From Thalassospira profundimaris (GTDB lineage: Bacteria > Pseudomonadota > Alphaproteobacteria > Rhodospirillales > Thalassospiraceae), in contig NZ_JPWF01000017.1 in the NCBI RefSeq assembly GCF_003326675.1, forward strand, positions 21,215 to 85,214: a stretch of 64,000 nucleotides of DNA, written 5' to 3'. The position numbers were made by a program, and so were the translations under genes. The first letter of the stretch is position 1; each line of letters opens with the position of its first letter. Positions 17,513 through 26,458 of this stretch are shown piece by piece. The notes beneath the pieces are model-generated. The model saw nothing but the letters and a program-made list of their open reading frames with translations, was not told the DNA's origin and did not search any database.

Positions 17513-19000
17513 CTAGAACCCGGCTTCTTCGTTCCAGGTCCGTCCATCACGTTCGATCAGCGCAATGGCTGCGGACGGCCCCCACGTTCCAGAAGTGTAT
17601 CCTTTGGGCGTGACATGGTTGTTTTGCCATGCTTCCTGAATCGCATCGACCCACTGCCATGCAATATCCTGTTCATCGCGGCGGACGAACAGCGTGTTAT
17701 TGCCATCAATCGCATCAAGCAAAAGACGTTCATAGGCATCCGGGCTTCGCCCGCCAAAGGCCTCGGCAAAGGACAGGTTAAGGGCGGTCGGACGCAACCG
17801 GACAAGACCCGGCCCCGGGTTCTTGTTGTTCAGAACCAGATGGATACCGTCATCGGGCTGCAAACGCAGAACCAGCTTGTTGGCCTGATAGTTGGTCATG
17901 GATTTGGCCAGCGGGAAAATCTGGTGCGGAACGTCACGGAACTGGATCACGATTTCCGAATGACGTTTGGGCAAACGTTTCCCCGTACGCAGATAGAACG
18001 GAACCCCGGCCCAGCGCCAGTTATTCAACTCGGCCCGGATGGCAACAAAGGTTTCGGTCGTGCTGTCGACATTGGCACCTTCTTCTTCAAGGTAACCCGG
18101 CACTTCCTTGCCGCCAACCGCACCCTTGCGATACTGGCCGCGCACGGTCGCGCTATCGATATTGGCATCCGTGATCGGTTGCAGGGCCTTAAGCACCTTG
18201 ACCTTTTCATCGCGCACCGCGTCCTGATCAAGGACATAGGGGGCTTCCATCGCGACAAGGCACAGCAACTGCAACATATGGTTCTGCACCATATCGCGCA
18301 TCGCACCGGCATCATCATAATAGGACCAGCGCCCTTCGACCCCGACTTCCTCGCCCACGGTGATCTGAACGTGATCGATATGCGCACTGTTCCAGAGCGG
18401 TTCGAACATCGCATTGGCAAAGCGCAGGATCATAAGGTTCTGCACCGTTTCCTTGCCAAGATAATGGTCGATACGGAAAATCTGGTTTTCCTCGAACACT
18501 TCACCAATCTGGCCGTTAATTTCACGGCAGCTTTCAAGATCGTGGCCCAGCGGCTTTTCAAGCACGACACGGGAATTCGGCGTGACCAGACCAACCTTTT
18601 TCAAGTTAAAGGCCATGTCGGCAAACAAAGACGGGCTGGTCGAGAAATAATAGACGCGATCACGATCCGGCTGATCGGAAAGCTTGTCATACAGAACCTT
18701 GAAGCCTGCTTCGTCCCCGGCAGAAACCTGCACATAGGAAATGCGGCTTGCGAATTTGGTCCAGATGTCGGCTTCAAACTCGCCCTTGGGGATAAATTTC
18801 TTTCCGGCTTCTTCCAGTTTTGACCGGAATTCCTCGTCGCTATGTTCGCTGCGCGAAGCGCCAAAGATGCGGGTTTCATCATCGAAACGCCCGGTACGTT
18901 CCATTTCATACAGTGCGGGGAACAATTTCCGTAACGCCAAATCTCCGGTCCCACCGAAAATCACGATATCAGCGATACGATGCTTAAGCCTTTGTTTCAT
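17513..19000 (-). CDS. zwf: glucose-6-phosphate 1-dehydrogenase
   Basis: NAD(P)-dependent dehydrogenase of 495 residues, first enzyme of the operon. The nucleotide loop is IFGGTGDLALRKLFPALY (residues 14-31). The active-site signature is RIDHYLGKE (176-184), containing the catalytic histidine. The start at 19000 is preceded by AAGGGCAG. The open frame reaches 19039 but an earlier start would lack a ribosome site. The 68-bp gap to pgl contains no clear terminator, so the five genes are probably one transcript. Confidence 0.96.
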   Translation of the reverse strand: MKQRLKHRIADIVIFGGTGDLALRKLFPALYEMERTGRFDDETRIFGASRSEHSDEEFRSKLEEAGKKFIPKGEFEADIWTKFASRISYVQVSAGDEAGFKVLYDKLSDQPDRDRVYYFSTSPSLFADMAFNLKKVGLVTPNSRVVLEKPLGHDLESCREINGQIGEVFEENQIFRIDHYLGKETVQNLMILRFANAMFEPLWNSAHIDHVQITVGEEVGVEGRWSYYDDAGAMRDMVQNHMLQLLCLVAMEAPYVLDQDAVRDEKVKVLKALQPITDANIDSATVRGQYRKGAVGGKEVPGYLEEEGANVDSTTETFVAIRAELNNWRWAGVPFYLRTGKRLPKRHSEIVIQFRDVPHQIFPLAKSMTNYQANKLVLRLQPDDGIHLVLNNKNPGPGLVRLRPTALNLSFAEAFGGRSPDAYERLLLDAIDGNNTLFVRRDEQDIAWQWVDAIQEAWQNNHVTPKGYTSGTWGPSAAIALIERDGRTWNEEAGF

Positions 19001-19552
19001 TCTGCCCTTAGCCTTCCAACGTTTCCTTCCCGTCGCCAAGGTGGGACCCCGGATCGAATGATCCTGGCAGGCTACCGGGACACGGCCTTTGCCGTGATCA
19101 CATCACCGGATTTTCCGATGATGCTTTTACTTTTGCTGGCTGAACCAGATTGGCAAACGCCACAAATGGTTCAAAGCCGGCTTGTCTTTGCCGATCAGAC
19201 AATACGCATTTCCGCGATCGGGAACTGCTGCCAACGGGATTTTTCATGGCAGCATTCGATTGCCTGATCAATTGTACCGATTCAATCAGCGATGCTGTGT
19301 CCTGATCAGCAAGGCTGCGACGTACCGGTCACAAAGCGCACTGTTACACGATCTCTGGGGGCAAGACCACTGCGATCAAACGCAAAACCGGATGCTTTAC
19401 CGGAATCTGGTTGAACCGTAACAATTTGTTGCGAAACCAGTTCCGCAACCACCAGAACAATACACAATTCCGGTGGTTGGTTAAAACCATTAAAAACCGG
19501 ATTTCACAGAGATTTCACCGTTTCAGGCCATCCGTATCACAGCCCATCTTTT
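19001..19552. other. 552-bp gap upstream of zwf
   Basis: No gene is supported here: short open frames lack ribosome sites and family motifs. It should contain the zwf operon promoter. I see no clear sugar-responsive operator. A small hairpin (CACGGCC-TTT-GCCGTG) lies near 19080. Confidence 0.5.
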
Positions 19553-20020
19553 CTAGGACACTTTGATCAGGATGGTCCAGATTCCGCAAACCCAGGAAGC
19601 TAGCAGCGATATAGCGGCAACAAACTTCACACCGTTGTTAAACCGGTAATACTTGTTCACACGTTCAGGCCAGCGGAGCGCTGATGGCTCTTGGCTGCCT
19701 ACAAGGCTGAAATATTTCTTGGCCAGAATCGGATCAGCATAAACCTGCCGTTCCATCACGATTTGACTAAGCCAGCGACACAGCAGGAAACACAGCCCTC
19801 CCACCCCTGCTGAAATAATTGCAATACAGAAAACCACTAGAACATCCTCTGTCACCAGCCCCTGCATCGCTCCGTTCAAAAGAACTGCAATCGTCGCGCC
19901 TGAGGCAAATATTCCGATACCGAGAAACTTCATATATTGCTCCCACAGGAAGCAGAGCTTGTCGGAATAGAATTCTACCTGCTCGGGTTTCAGGTCGGTC
20001 TGCTCAGTCTGCTCGCTCAT
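19553..20020 (-). CDS. hypothetical inner-membrane protein
   Basis: Unknown membrane protein of 155 residues with three hydrophobic helices: about residues 33-52, 59-82 and 131-152. The soluble part between helices 2 and 3 (RWLSQIVMERQVYADPILAK) is polar and may be cytoplasmic. The start at 20020 has a GGAGG site six bases upstream. No family is recognised. It is divergent from the SOS-controlled small protein at 20393 and shares the 372-bp region with the operators there. Confidence 0.6.
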   Translation of the reverse strand: MSEQTEQTDLKPEQVEFYSDKLCFLWEQYMKFLGIGIFASGATIAVLLNGAMQGLVTEDVLVVFCIAIISAGVGGLCFLLCRWLSQIVMERQVYADPILAKKYFSLVGSQEPSALRWPERVNKYYRFNNGVKFVAAISLLASWVCGIWTILIKVS

Positions 20021-20229
20021 CCACAACCTCCGGCTTCAAATCTGGAAACATGATGTCCGAAACTATGCAGAATGATGACGAACTTTAACAGCATCACGAC
20101 ACAACCCGGCACAGAACCTGTGATAGTTGTGCCTGTCCGTCTTTGCAGATCAGCCTGTTTATGAAGACTCGCGCAAAAACGAGGGTTTCTGCGGCACCTG
20201 TTCAACCCGATTCCCCGGAGTCTCGACCG

Positions 20230-20272
20230 ATGTTCTCATTTTCAGGCGCAAAATGAGAACATTTGAGAACAT
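20230..20272. repeat. perfect 13-bp inverted repeat plus a third half-site
   Basis: ATGTTCTCATTTT and AAAATGAGAACAT flank a 7-bp spacer (20230-20262). A further TTGAGAACAT follows at 20263-20272, giving three GAGAACAT-type half-sites. It lies between divergent genes. The pattern suits an operator. There is no T tail, so a terminator is unlikely. Confidence 0.6.
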
Positions 20273-20319
20273 ATATAAATCAATATAATTCAATAACTTA
20301 ATCATAAAAACACCACAAT

Positions 20320-20355
20320 GTTCCAATTTTGTTCTTGCGAGAACAAAGTCAGAAC
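20320..20355. promoter_or_regulatory. double LexA (SOS) operator
   Basis: Two alphaproteobacterial SOS boxes face each other: GTTC-N7-GTTC at 20320-20334 and GAAC-N7-GAAC at 20341-20355. The inner half-sites also form a perfect inverted repeat TTTGTTCT-TGCG-AGAACAAA (20328-20347). They lie 38-73 bp before a small gene with a strong ribosome site. Confidence 0.72.
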
Positions 20356-20392
20356 AGTATGTTTTCCTCAGACAGATTGAGGAGGACAGACC

Positions 20393-20524
20393 ATGCACAA
20401 ACTGATCGAAAACCCGACCCGCCTGAACGAGCTTTGCAGCACTGTAGCGATTGTCGGAAGTACAGGTTTCTTCCTGTTTGTGATCGCCTTGGGCATGGCA
20501 CAAAGCCTTCGCGGTCTTGTTTAA
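20393..20524 (+). CDS. 43-residue membrane protein under SOS control (SidA-like candidate)
   Basis: Short gene encoding 43 residues. The ribosome site is strong (TTGAGGAGG, 7 bases before ATG). A polar N terminus (MHKLIENPTRLNELCS) is followed by a single hydrophobic helix at about residues 17-38 (VAIVGSTGFFLFVIALGMAQ) and a short tail with one arginine. It is preceded by two facing LexA boxes and followed 190 bp later by a terminator. Caulobacter SidA, a 29-residue SOS-induced inner-membrane protein that blocks FtsW/FtsN-dependent division, has the same general design. I cannot show homology by eye. A division-inhibitor role is inference from size, topology and control. Confidence 0.65.
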   Translation: MHKLIENPTRLNELCSTVAIVGSTGFFLFVIALGMAQSLRGLV

Positions 20525-20717
20525 ACGTTCTCTATTGAAGTCGACTTGAAATCTGTGAGGCCCGGACCTTAAGCCACCATCGCTTTAGTCCATCACGGGC
20601 ATCTGGTCGGCAGGCAACCCCGCACCCAACCCTGTCCCGCCTGCCGACCAGAGCTTCCCCAATGCCCAACTTCCCTTTGTGGGCCTCAACCGCCTAAAAT
20701 ATACTCCGCACGACTTG

Positions 20718-20749
20718 GCGCTGCTATTCCCCGATAGCAGCGCTTTTTC
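20718..20749 (+). terminator. Rho-independent terminator after the SOS small gene
   Basis: GCGCTGCTAT-TCCCC-GATAGCAGCGC stem followed by TTTTTCTTT. Confidence 0.85.
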
Positions 20750-21198
20750 TTTGTCCGATACTTTTGGAAAGGCGGCCTGAAACCATGACCGGAACGAGTC
20801 TGCCTTGCAGTTGGAACAAACCGATTACACAATCATTTCAGGCTTAAAACACTTGTTGCATCGCAACAACTTACGCTGCATCGCAAAATTTAACTCGACA
20901 GATCGCCGAATTTTCGCTTGAATCAGTCCAGAAAACGATAAATCGGATTTTCATCATACTTTATGGCTATTGCAACCGGCCTGAACTATCGTAGGCTTTT
21001 GAGCAATAACAGGGTTCCTGATCATTTGATTGCGCAGATTTACCGCATCTCTTGATCCATCGTTCCGCTCGGAGGAACGGGCCCAAAAGACCATGTCGTG
21101 TCCCGCAACCTGATGGCAACATGACAAAAGACAGGATGAGAAGCCCTAACCAATCGGTGACAAAGGCCCAAAAGCCGATCACCCGGGAGTGAGAGTAA
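20750..21198. other. 449-bp leader region before phaZ
   Basis: No coding frame is supported. It holds TGC-ATC-GCA palindromes at 20853-20885 (listed separately) and the phaZ ribosome site (GGGAGTGAGAG). The plus strand between 20900 and 21180 shows no other repeat. Confidence 0.5.
20853..20885. promoter_or_regulatory. candidate PhaR-type operator before phaZ
   Basis: TTGTTGC-ATC-GCAACAA (20853-20869) is a perfect palindrome. The core TGCATCGCA recurs at 20877-20885. PhaR repressors of polyhydroxyalkanoate metabolism bind TGC-rich palindromes of this kind (TTGC-N3-GCAA). Its position before a PHA depolymerase gene supports the assignment. Confidence 0.45.
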
Positions 21199-22488
21199 AT
21201 GCTGTATCACCTTTATGAATTGCAGCACGCCACAATAAGCCCGCTTCGCATGGCCGCAGATGCCAGCAAAAAGTGGCTGCGCAATCCGGCCAATCCGCTG
21301 TCCTATACCCATCAGGGTCGAGCAGCCGCCGCAGCATGTGACGTGTTCACCCATTTCACCCACCGGTACGGCAAACCGGAATTCGGTCTTGAAACCACGA
21401 TCATTGATGGCGAAACCGTTCCGATCACCGAAGAAGTCGTTCATAGCGAAGCCTTCTGTGATCTGTTGCATTTCAAGCGCGAAACCGATCACTTGAAAAC
21501 CCAGCCCGATGACCCGCGCGTGCTGCTTGTCGCACCGCTTTCCGGGCATTTTTCAACATTGCTGCGCGGCACGGTCGAGGCATTGCTGCCCGATCATGAT
21601 GTTTACATCACCGACTGGATCGATGCGCGTACCGTCCCGGTTCATCAGGGCCATTTCGACCTTGATAGCTATATCGATTATCTGATGCGCTTCCTGCGCA
21701 AGCTTGGCCCGAACACCCACATGATCGCCGTGTGTCAGCCATCTGTGCCGGTGGTTGCCGCCGCATCCCTGATGGCCGCGGGTAATGAAAAATGCCAACC
21801 GGCATCCATGACGCTGATGGGCGGGCCGATTGATACGCGCGAAAACCCGACCGAAGTGAACAACTTCGCCAAGCAGCATAATCTTGACTGGTTCGAACGT
21901 CATGTTCTGTCGCATGTGCCCCTGCCCCACGCAGGTGTGATGCGACGGGTTTATCCGGGCTTCATGCAGCTTGCCGGTTTCATGAGCATGAACTGGGACC
22001 GCCATGTATCGGCCCACCATGACATGTTCCTGCACCTGGTCGAAGGGGACGGCGAAAGTGCCGAAGCCAAGCGATCCTTCTATCAGGAATATCTGGCCGT
22101 CATGGATATGACTGCCGAGTTCTATCTTCAGACCCTTAAGGTCGTGTTCCATGAACACAGCCTGCCCGAAGGGACCATGCGCTGGCAGGGTGTCCCGGTC
22201 GATCCGTCCGCGATTACCAAAACCGCCCTTTTGACGGTTGAAGGCGAACGCGACGACATTACCGGCATGGGTCAGACCCGTGCGGCACACAAACTTTGCA
22301 GCAACCTGCCTGACAATATGCGTATGCATCACCTGCAACAGGGTGTCGGCCATTACGGCGTATTTAACGGACGTCGCTGGCGCGAACAGATCAGCCCGCG
22401 TATCAAGGAATTCATTCGTCGCCACGACCACGAGGGCAAAGGCGCACGCAGCGCCCCGAATGTTACCCATATCAATGCCGCCGAATAG
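21199..22488 (+). CDS. phaZ: intracellular polyhydroxyalkanoate depolymerase
   Basis: PHA depolymerase of 429 residues, an alpha/beta hydrolase that mobilises stored polyester granules. The N terminus MLYHLYELQHATISPLRMAA is typical of intracellular PhaZ. The block VLLVAPLSGHFSTLLRGTVE and VYITDWIDARTVP match the family. The nucleophile is the cysteine of AVCQPSVPV (Cys179) instead of a lipase-box serine. The C-terminal PHB depolymerase domain includes LLTVEGERDDITGMGQT and ends with the GVGHYGVFNGRRW histidine block. No synthase or phasin gene is nearby. Confidence 0.95.
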   Translation: MLYHLYELQHATISPLRMAADASKKWLRNPANPLSYTHQGRAAAAACDVFTHFTHRYGKPEFGLETTIIDGETVPITEEVVHSEAFCDLLHFKRETDHLKTQPDDPRVLLVAPLSGHFSTLLRGTVEALLPDHDVYITDWIDARTVPVHQGHFDLDSYIDYLMRFLRKLGPNTHMIAVCQPSVPVVAAASLMAAGNEKCQPASMTLMGGPIDTRENPTEVNNFAKQHNLDWFERHVLSHVPLPHAGVMRRVYPGFMQLAGFMSMNWDRHVSAHHDMFLHLVEGDGESAEAKRSFYQEYLAVMDMTAEFYLQTLKVVFHEHSLPEGTMRWQGVPVDPSAITKTALLTVEGERDDITGMGQTRAAHKLCSNLPDNMRMHHLQQGVGHYGVFNGRRWREQISPRIKEFIRRHDHEGKGARSAPNVTHINAAE

Positions 22489-22507
22489 GCACGCATTCAG
22501 AACGATC

Positions 22508-22542
22508 AAAAGCCGCCCGCATCAAACGGGCGGCTTTTTTCA
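22508..22542 (+). terminator. Rho-independent terminator after phaZ
   Basis: AAAAGCCGCCCG-N7-CGGGCGGCTTTTTT. Confidence 0.93.
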
Positions 22543-22708
22543 TGCAAAATTGGCAGACGGCATATCCCGACCGAAAATCAGATGGATGGATATCCGCAGT
22601 GAAGCCCTCAACGCGATAAAACCATTCTAAAAAAGCAGCAAAAACAGTTAGCATATAACGACTTGATCAATCCGATCTGCCTTACCTGACCATGCCGGAG
22701 CCCGCCTT

Positions 22709-24562
22709 ATGGAAATCCTTTCCTCTGCCTTCATTTATCTTGTTGCTGCGGTGATCACGGTTCCCGTGGCACAACGTCTGGGCCTTGGTTCGGTACTTGG
22801 ATATCTGATTGCAGGGGTCATGATCGGGCCGGTGCTTGGCATTGTCGGGGCCGAGGCCGCTGACCTTCAACATTTCGCCGAATTCGGTGTTGTCATGATG
22901 TTGTTTCTGGTCGGTCTGGAACTGCGCCCGGCCATGCTTTGGTCGATGCGCGGACAATTGATCGGCCTTGGCGGGCTTCAGGTTCTGGCCACCACTGCGC
23001 TGATCGCCGCTGCCTGCATGGCGTTTGGTCTGGTCTGGCAACAGGCGATTGCCATCGGCATGATCCTGGCCCTGTCATCCACAGCCATCGTCTTGCAAAC
23101 ACTGGGCGAAAAGGGATGGCTTGGCACCGTTGGCGGCAAAAGCGCCTTTGCCGTATTGCTGACCCAGGACGTCGCCGTAATCCCGATGTTGGCGATCATG
23201 CCGCTTTTGGCAGTTTCATCGCTTGGCTCGGGCGTTGATCACGATCCGGAACATACCGGCATGTTGCTTGATATGGTGCCGGACTGGGCGCAGCCCGTCG
23301 TGATCATTGCCGCCATTGCATCGATCATTTTTGGCGGGCGTTACCTGATCCAGCCGATGTTCCGCTTTATTGCCAAGGCGCATTTGCGCGAAATCTTTAC
23401 CGCCGCGGCCCTGTTACTTGTTGTTGGCACGGCATTGCTGATGAATGCAATTGGCCTCAGCCCGGCCCTTGGTACATTTCTGGCCGGTGTTGTCCTGTCC
23501 GATAGCGAATATCGCCACGAACTTGAAAGCGATATCGAACCGTTCAAGGGATTGTTGCTTGGCCTGTTTTTCCTGACAGTCGGGGCCGGTATTGATTTCA
23601 ATCTGCTGTTTGATCAACCCGGCATCCTCATCGCCATTGCCGTTGGTATCATGGCGGCGAAATCAATTGTCCTGTTTGCGATTGCCACCATCGTTCGGAT
23701 GTGTGGTGCGGATCGAATGCTGTTTTCCCTTGGGCTTGCACAGGCTGGTGAATTCGCCTTTGTACTTTTTGGCATGGCCTATGGGGTTGGGGTTTTGCCC
23801 ACCGAACTTGCCCAGAAAATGACGCTTGCGGTTGCGCTGACCATGTTCCTGACGCCGGTTGCCTTTATCGTATATGAACGTCTTCTGGCCCCGCGGCTTG
23901 TAAAAACCCATAGCCGCGAAGCTGACGAAATCGAAAAGCCCGGCGATATCATTGTTGCGGGCATCGGGCGGTTTGGGCAGATCATCACCCGTCTTTTGGG
24001 GACCAATGGCTATAACGTCGTGGTTCTTGACCACGATCCGGAACTGATTGAACGGCTTGGGCGCGTCGGCTTTCGAGCCTATTTCGGGGATGCAACACGC
24101 CCCGATATCCTGCATTCAACCGGGATCGAAAATGCCAAGCTGTTTGTGGCAGCCATTGACGGCCGCGACAAACTGACCGAACTGGTGACACATGTCGCCA
24201 AACATTATCCAAATGTTCGCATTCTTGCCCGTGCACTTGATCGCCATCACGTCTATGAGCTTGAAAATGCCGGCGCCCATTGCGTCGAACGCGAGACGTT
24301 TGAAAGTGCGCTTAATCTCGGACGGGACGCGCTTGTTGAACTGGGTCTGTCGACGGCGCGTGCGGATCGCAAGAAATCAGCCTTCCGCAAGCATGACTTT
24401 GAAACGCTTGAAAAATTGCGTACCCGCTGGAACGAAAACGGCGTTGATAAAAGCTATATCGACACTTTGCGCGCCCAGAATGAAACCCTGTTTGAAATCA
24501 TGCGCGATGAACGCGGTGAACCCGAAGAGACAGAGAACACTCTCCCCGCCGAGAAAACCTGA
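22709..24562 (+). CDS. Kef-type potassium/proton antiporter
   Basis: Monovalent cation:proton antiporter-2 family protein of 617 residues. About 12 membrane helices (residues 1-385) make up the sodium/hydrogen exchanger domain, with LGLGSVLGYLIAGVMIGP near the start and a central SSTAIVLQTLGEKGWL block. An RCK/TrkA-N domain starts near residue 410 with IIVAGIGRFGQIITRLL, a glycine-rich NAD-binding loop, and continues to about 530. The final 60 residues are charged and probably helical. KefB/KefC proteins extrude potassium under electrophile stress and are gated by glutathione adducts. No KefF/KefG ancillary gene is adjacent. Confidence 0.9.
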   Translation: MEILSSAFIYLVAAVITVPVAQRLGLGSVLGYLIAGVMIGPVLGIVGAEAADLQHFAEFGVVMMLFLVGLELRPAMLWSMRGQLIGLGGLQVLATTALIAAACMAFGLVWQQAIAIGMILALSSTAIVLQTLGEKGWLGTVGGKSAFAVLLTQDVAVIPMLAIMPLLAVSSLGSGVDHDPEHTGMLLDMVPDWAQPVVIIAAIASIIFGGRYLIQPMFRFIAKAHLREIFTAAALLLVVGTALLMNAIGLSPALGTFLAGVVLSDSEYRHELESDIEPFKGLLLGLFFLTVGAGIDFNLLFDQPGILIAIAVGIMAAKSIVLFAIATIVRMCGADRMLFSLGLAQAGEFAFVLFGMAYGVGVLPTELAQKMTLAVALTMFLTPVAFIVYERLLAPRLVKTHSREADEIEKPGDIIVAGIGRFGQIITRLLGTNGYNVVVLDHDPELIERLGRVGFRAYFGDATRPDILHSTGIENAKLFVAAIDGRDKLTELVTHVAKHYPNVRILARALDRHHVYELENAGAHCVERETFESALNLGRDALVELGLSTARADRKKSAFRKHDFETLEKLRTRWNENGVDKSYIDTLRAQNETLFEIMRDERGEPEETENTLPAEKT

Positions 24563-24577
24563 TACCGCAAAGACAAA

Positions 24578-24608
24578 CAGGAACCGCACACTGCCATGCG
24601 GTTCCTGC
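24578..24608. terminator. hairpin between convergent kef-like and PAP2 genes
   Basis: CAGGAACCGCA-N8-TGCGGTTCCTG stem. The T tail is weak, so efficiency is uncertain. Confidence 0.55.
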
Positions 24609-24640
24609 CTTCTGATCAGGCACTAAATGCCCGCATGTCT

Positions 24641-25429
24641 TTACATGCCAAGACCAAGGCCCTTGCGGACTTCGGCTTTGGCTTCGTTGAAATCGGCGAT
24701 GAAAGCCGGATTATCGCGCACCATGACGGCGCAGATCGCGCCCAGCAAACGTCCGGCTTCAATGTCACTGGGGAAGTGAACCCCGCCAATCACCCGGTTA
24801 TAGGCAAGGTCCCAACCGCGCTGCATGATTTCATCGCGCCGTTCTGGGATCATGTCGGCTAAAACAATGGCGGTGAAATGCGAGAATGCCGAATGACCGC
24901 TTGGATATGATCCATAGTTTTTAAATTCGGAAACTGCCGACACCTTCTCGCTGACCGTGCCCGGACGCGCACGATCCCATTTCTCCTTGCCCTGCTTGTT
25001 CAGGTTGCTTTCGGTCTTATAGACCTGGTGAAAGAACTGCTTAGCAATCGGGAAGTTCTCGGCCTTCCAATCCGCACCAAGCACATCGTCCCAGTTAAAG
25101 ACGCTTTGTTCGGAATCACGGATTGCCTGCTGTTCGAGTTCCGGTGTTCGGCGTTCCTGCCATTTCAGGACGATATCAAGATCGTCCTCGGCAAATGTGC
25201 CTTTGGGTGGCGGTGCCAGATACAGGGTCGAGTCAAACTTCGCCGGATCAATATAGACTTTGACGTCTTTGACGATCACAGCCCCATCCATCACATCAGA
25301 TGCATGCGATGACAATGGCGCACTGAATACCAGTGCGGCAACAACGACCCCGAGCATTTTGGCCTTCGCGAAATGATTGCGCGATGCGTAGCCCAGATGA
25401 TGCAGATTTTGTTGTTTTGTTTCTTGCAT
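24641..25429 (-). CDS. secreted PAP2-family acid phosphatase
   Basis: Class A-like non-specific acid phosphatase of 262 residues, exported. A signal peptide covers the first 42 residues and ends near SSHASD. The three phosphatase motifs are visible in order: KEKWDRARPG (K-x6-RP), GSYPSGHSAFSHF (PSGH), and YNRVIGGVHFPSD (SR-x5-H-x3-D type). It probably frees phosphate from organic esters in the periplasm. GGAGGGA precedes the start. It is convergent with the antiporter gene. A PhoB site was not recognised upstream. Confidence 0.88.
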   Translation of the reverse strand: MQETKQQNLHHLGYASRNHFAKAKMLGVVVAALVFSAPLSSHASDVMDGAVIVKDVKVYIDPAKFDSTLYLAPPPKGTFAEDDLDIVLKWQERRTPELEQQAIRDSEQSVFNWDDVLGADWKAENFPIAKQFFHQVYKTESNLNKQGKEKWDRARPGTVSEKVSAVSEFKNYGSYPSGHSAFSHFTAIVLADMIPERRDEIMQRGWDLAYNRVIGGVHFPSDIEAGRLLGAICAVMVRDNPAFIADFNEAKAEVRKGLGLGM

Positions 25430-25711
25430 TGTTCCCTCCTTGAACGTTTGCCGAATTGCTCGGCGTCAAGGGAATAGCAATCACAATGCCAAGGCGGATT
25501 TTATCAGGAAAACAAGTTAATCGATTGATTTAAATATCCTTTTTCTATCCACCACCTCCCATTATCCGACAATCATATGGGACAAATTCAACCCAAAAGA
25601 ACAACTGCATGCGTCAAATATGACTCATATTACAGACGCTTTGGCGTCCCCTATCTGAACCGGACATCAAATCTTTGCGTAAGGGAAAAGAGAACCATCA
25701 CAAGGTCTGTC

Positions 25712-26452
25712 ATGTCCGATACATCCCCAGTTTCTCTGCAAAGCTTTGCCCGAAATGATATTGCCATTGCGATTGGCGCGACCGGGGGCATTGGCCGCGC
25801 CTTTGTGGAGCTGCTTCATGCAAGCAGCCACTTTGCCAAGGTTCTGGAATATGCCCGCGCCACGGACCCGTGCCTTGATCTTACACATCCGCACAGCATC
25901 GCAGCCTGTGCCGAAGACGCCAAAAGTCACGCGCGCGATCTGGGCTGCAACATTTCCCTGATCATTGATGCTACCGGCTATCTGCATGACGAGCAGTTCC
26001 AACCCGAAAAATCATTGCGTCAGATTGATGCCGATTACATGGCCAAGCAGTTTCAGATCAACGCGATTGGCCCGGCATTGCTGATGAAGCATTTTTGCCC
26101 GCTTTTACCACGGCAAGGCAAATCGGTGTTTGCCACCTTGTCGGCCAAAGTTGGCAGTATTGGCGATAATCGCATGGGCGGCTGGTATGGGTATCGCGCC
26201 GCCAAGGCCGCCTTGAATCAACTGGTCAAATGCACGGCAATTGAACTGGCGCGCAGCAAACGGGAAGCCCTTTGCATCGCCCTGCATCCGGGCACCGTTG
26301 ATACCGAACTTTCGGGACCATTTGCGAAATCGGGATTGAATGTGCAACGCCCGGCGCAAGCCACAGCCAATATGCTTGCAGTGATTGACGGACTAACCGC
26401 CGAAAATTCCGGCGGCTTCTTTGCCTATAACGGACAGGAACTGCCTTGGTAA
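25712..26452 (+). CDS. short-chain dehydrogenase/reductase
   Basis: SDR-family oxidoreductase of 246 residues, resembling CsgA/C-factor-like members. The nucleotide loop is IAIGATGGIGRAFVELL. The catalytic tyrosine-lysine pair is in WYGYRAAKAALNQ, with the serine of ATLSAKVGSI upstream. The C terminus (FFAYNGQELPW) matches cell-cell signalling-type SDRs. The open frame extends to 25577; the start at 25712 is chosen because the upstream part is non-homologous and A-T rich. No substrate can be inferred. The gene is convergent with the Nudix gene, six bases apart. Confidence 0.83.
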   Translation: MSDTSPVSLQSFARNDIAIAIGATGGIGRAFVELLHASSHFAKVLEYARATDPCLDLTHPHSIAACAEDAKSHARDLGCNISLIIDATGYLHDEQFQPEKSLRQIDADYMAKQFQINAIGPALLMKHFCPLLPRQGKSVFATLSAKVGSIGDNRMGGWYGYRAAKAALNQLVKCTAIELARSKREALCIALHPGTVDTELSGPFAKSGLNVQRPAQATANMLAVIDGLTAENSGGFFAYNGQELPW

Positions 26453-26458
26453 TCCTGC

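Noticed and set aside
17459..18823. 454-codon open frame opposite zwf
   Set aside because: Shadow of zwf; no family features.
19182..19421. Small plus-strand gene upstream of zwf
   Set aside because: No ribosome site, low-complexity product, no recognisable feature.
20230..20262. LexA box in the 13-bp inverted repeat
   Set aside because: GAAC half-sites are spaced by 6, not 7, and the main repeat is inverted; it does not fit the alphaproteobacterial SOS box.
21553..22509. 318-codon open frame opposite phaZ
   Set aside because: Shadow of phaZ with histidine and cysteine content imposed by the opposite strand.
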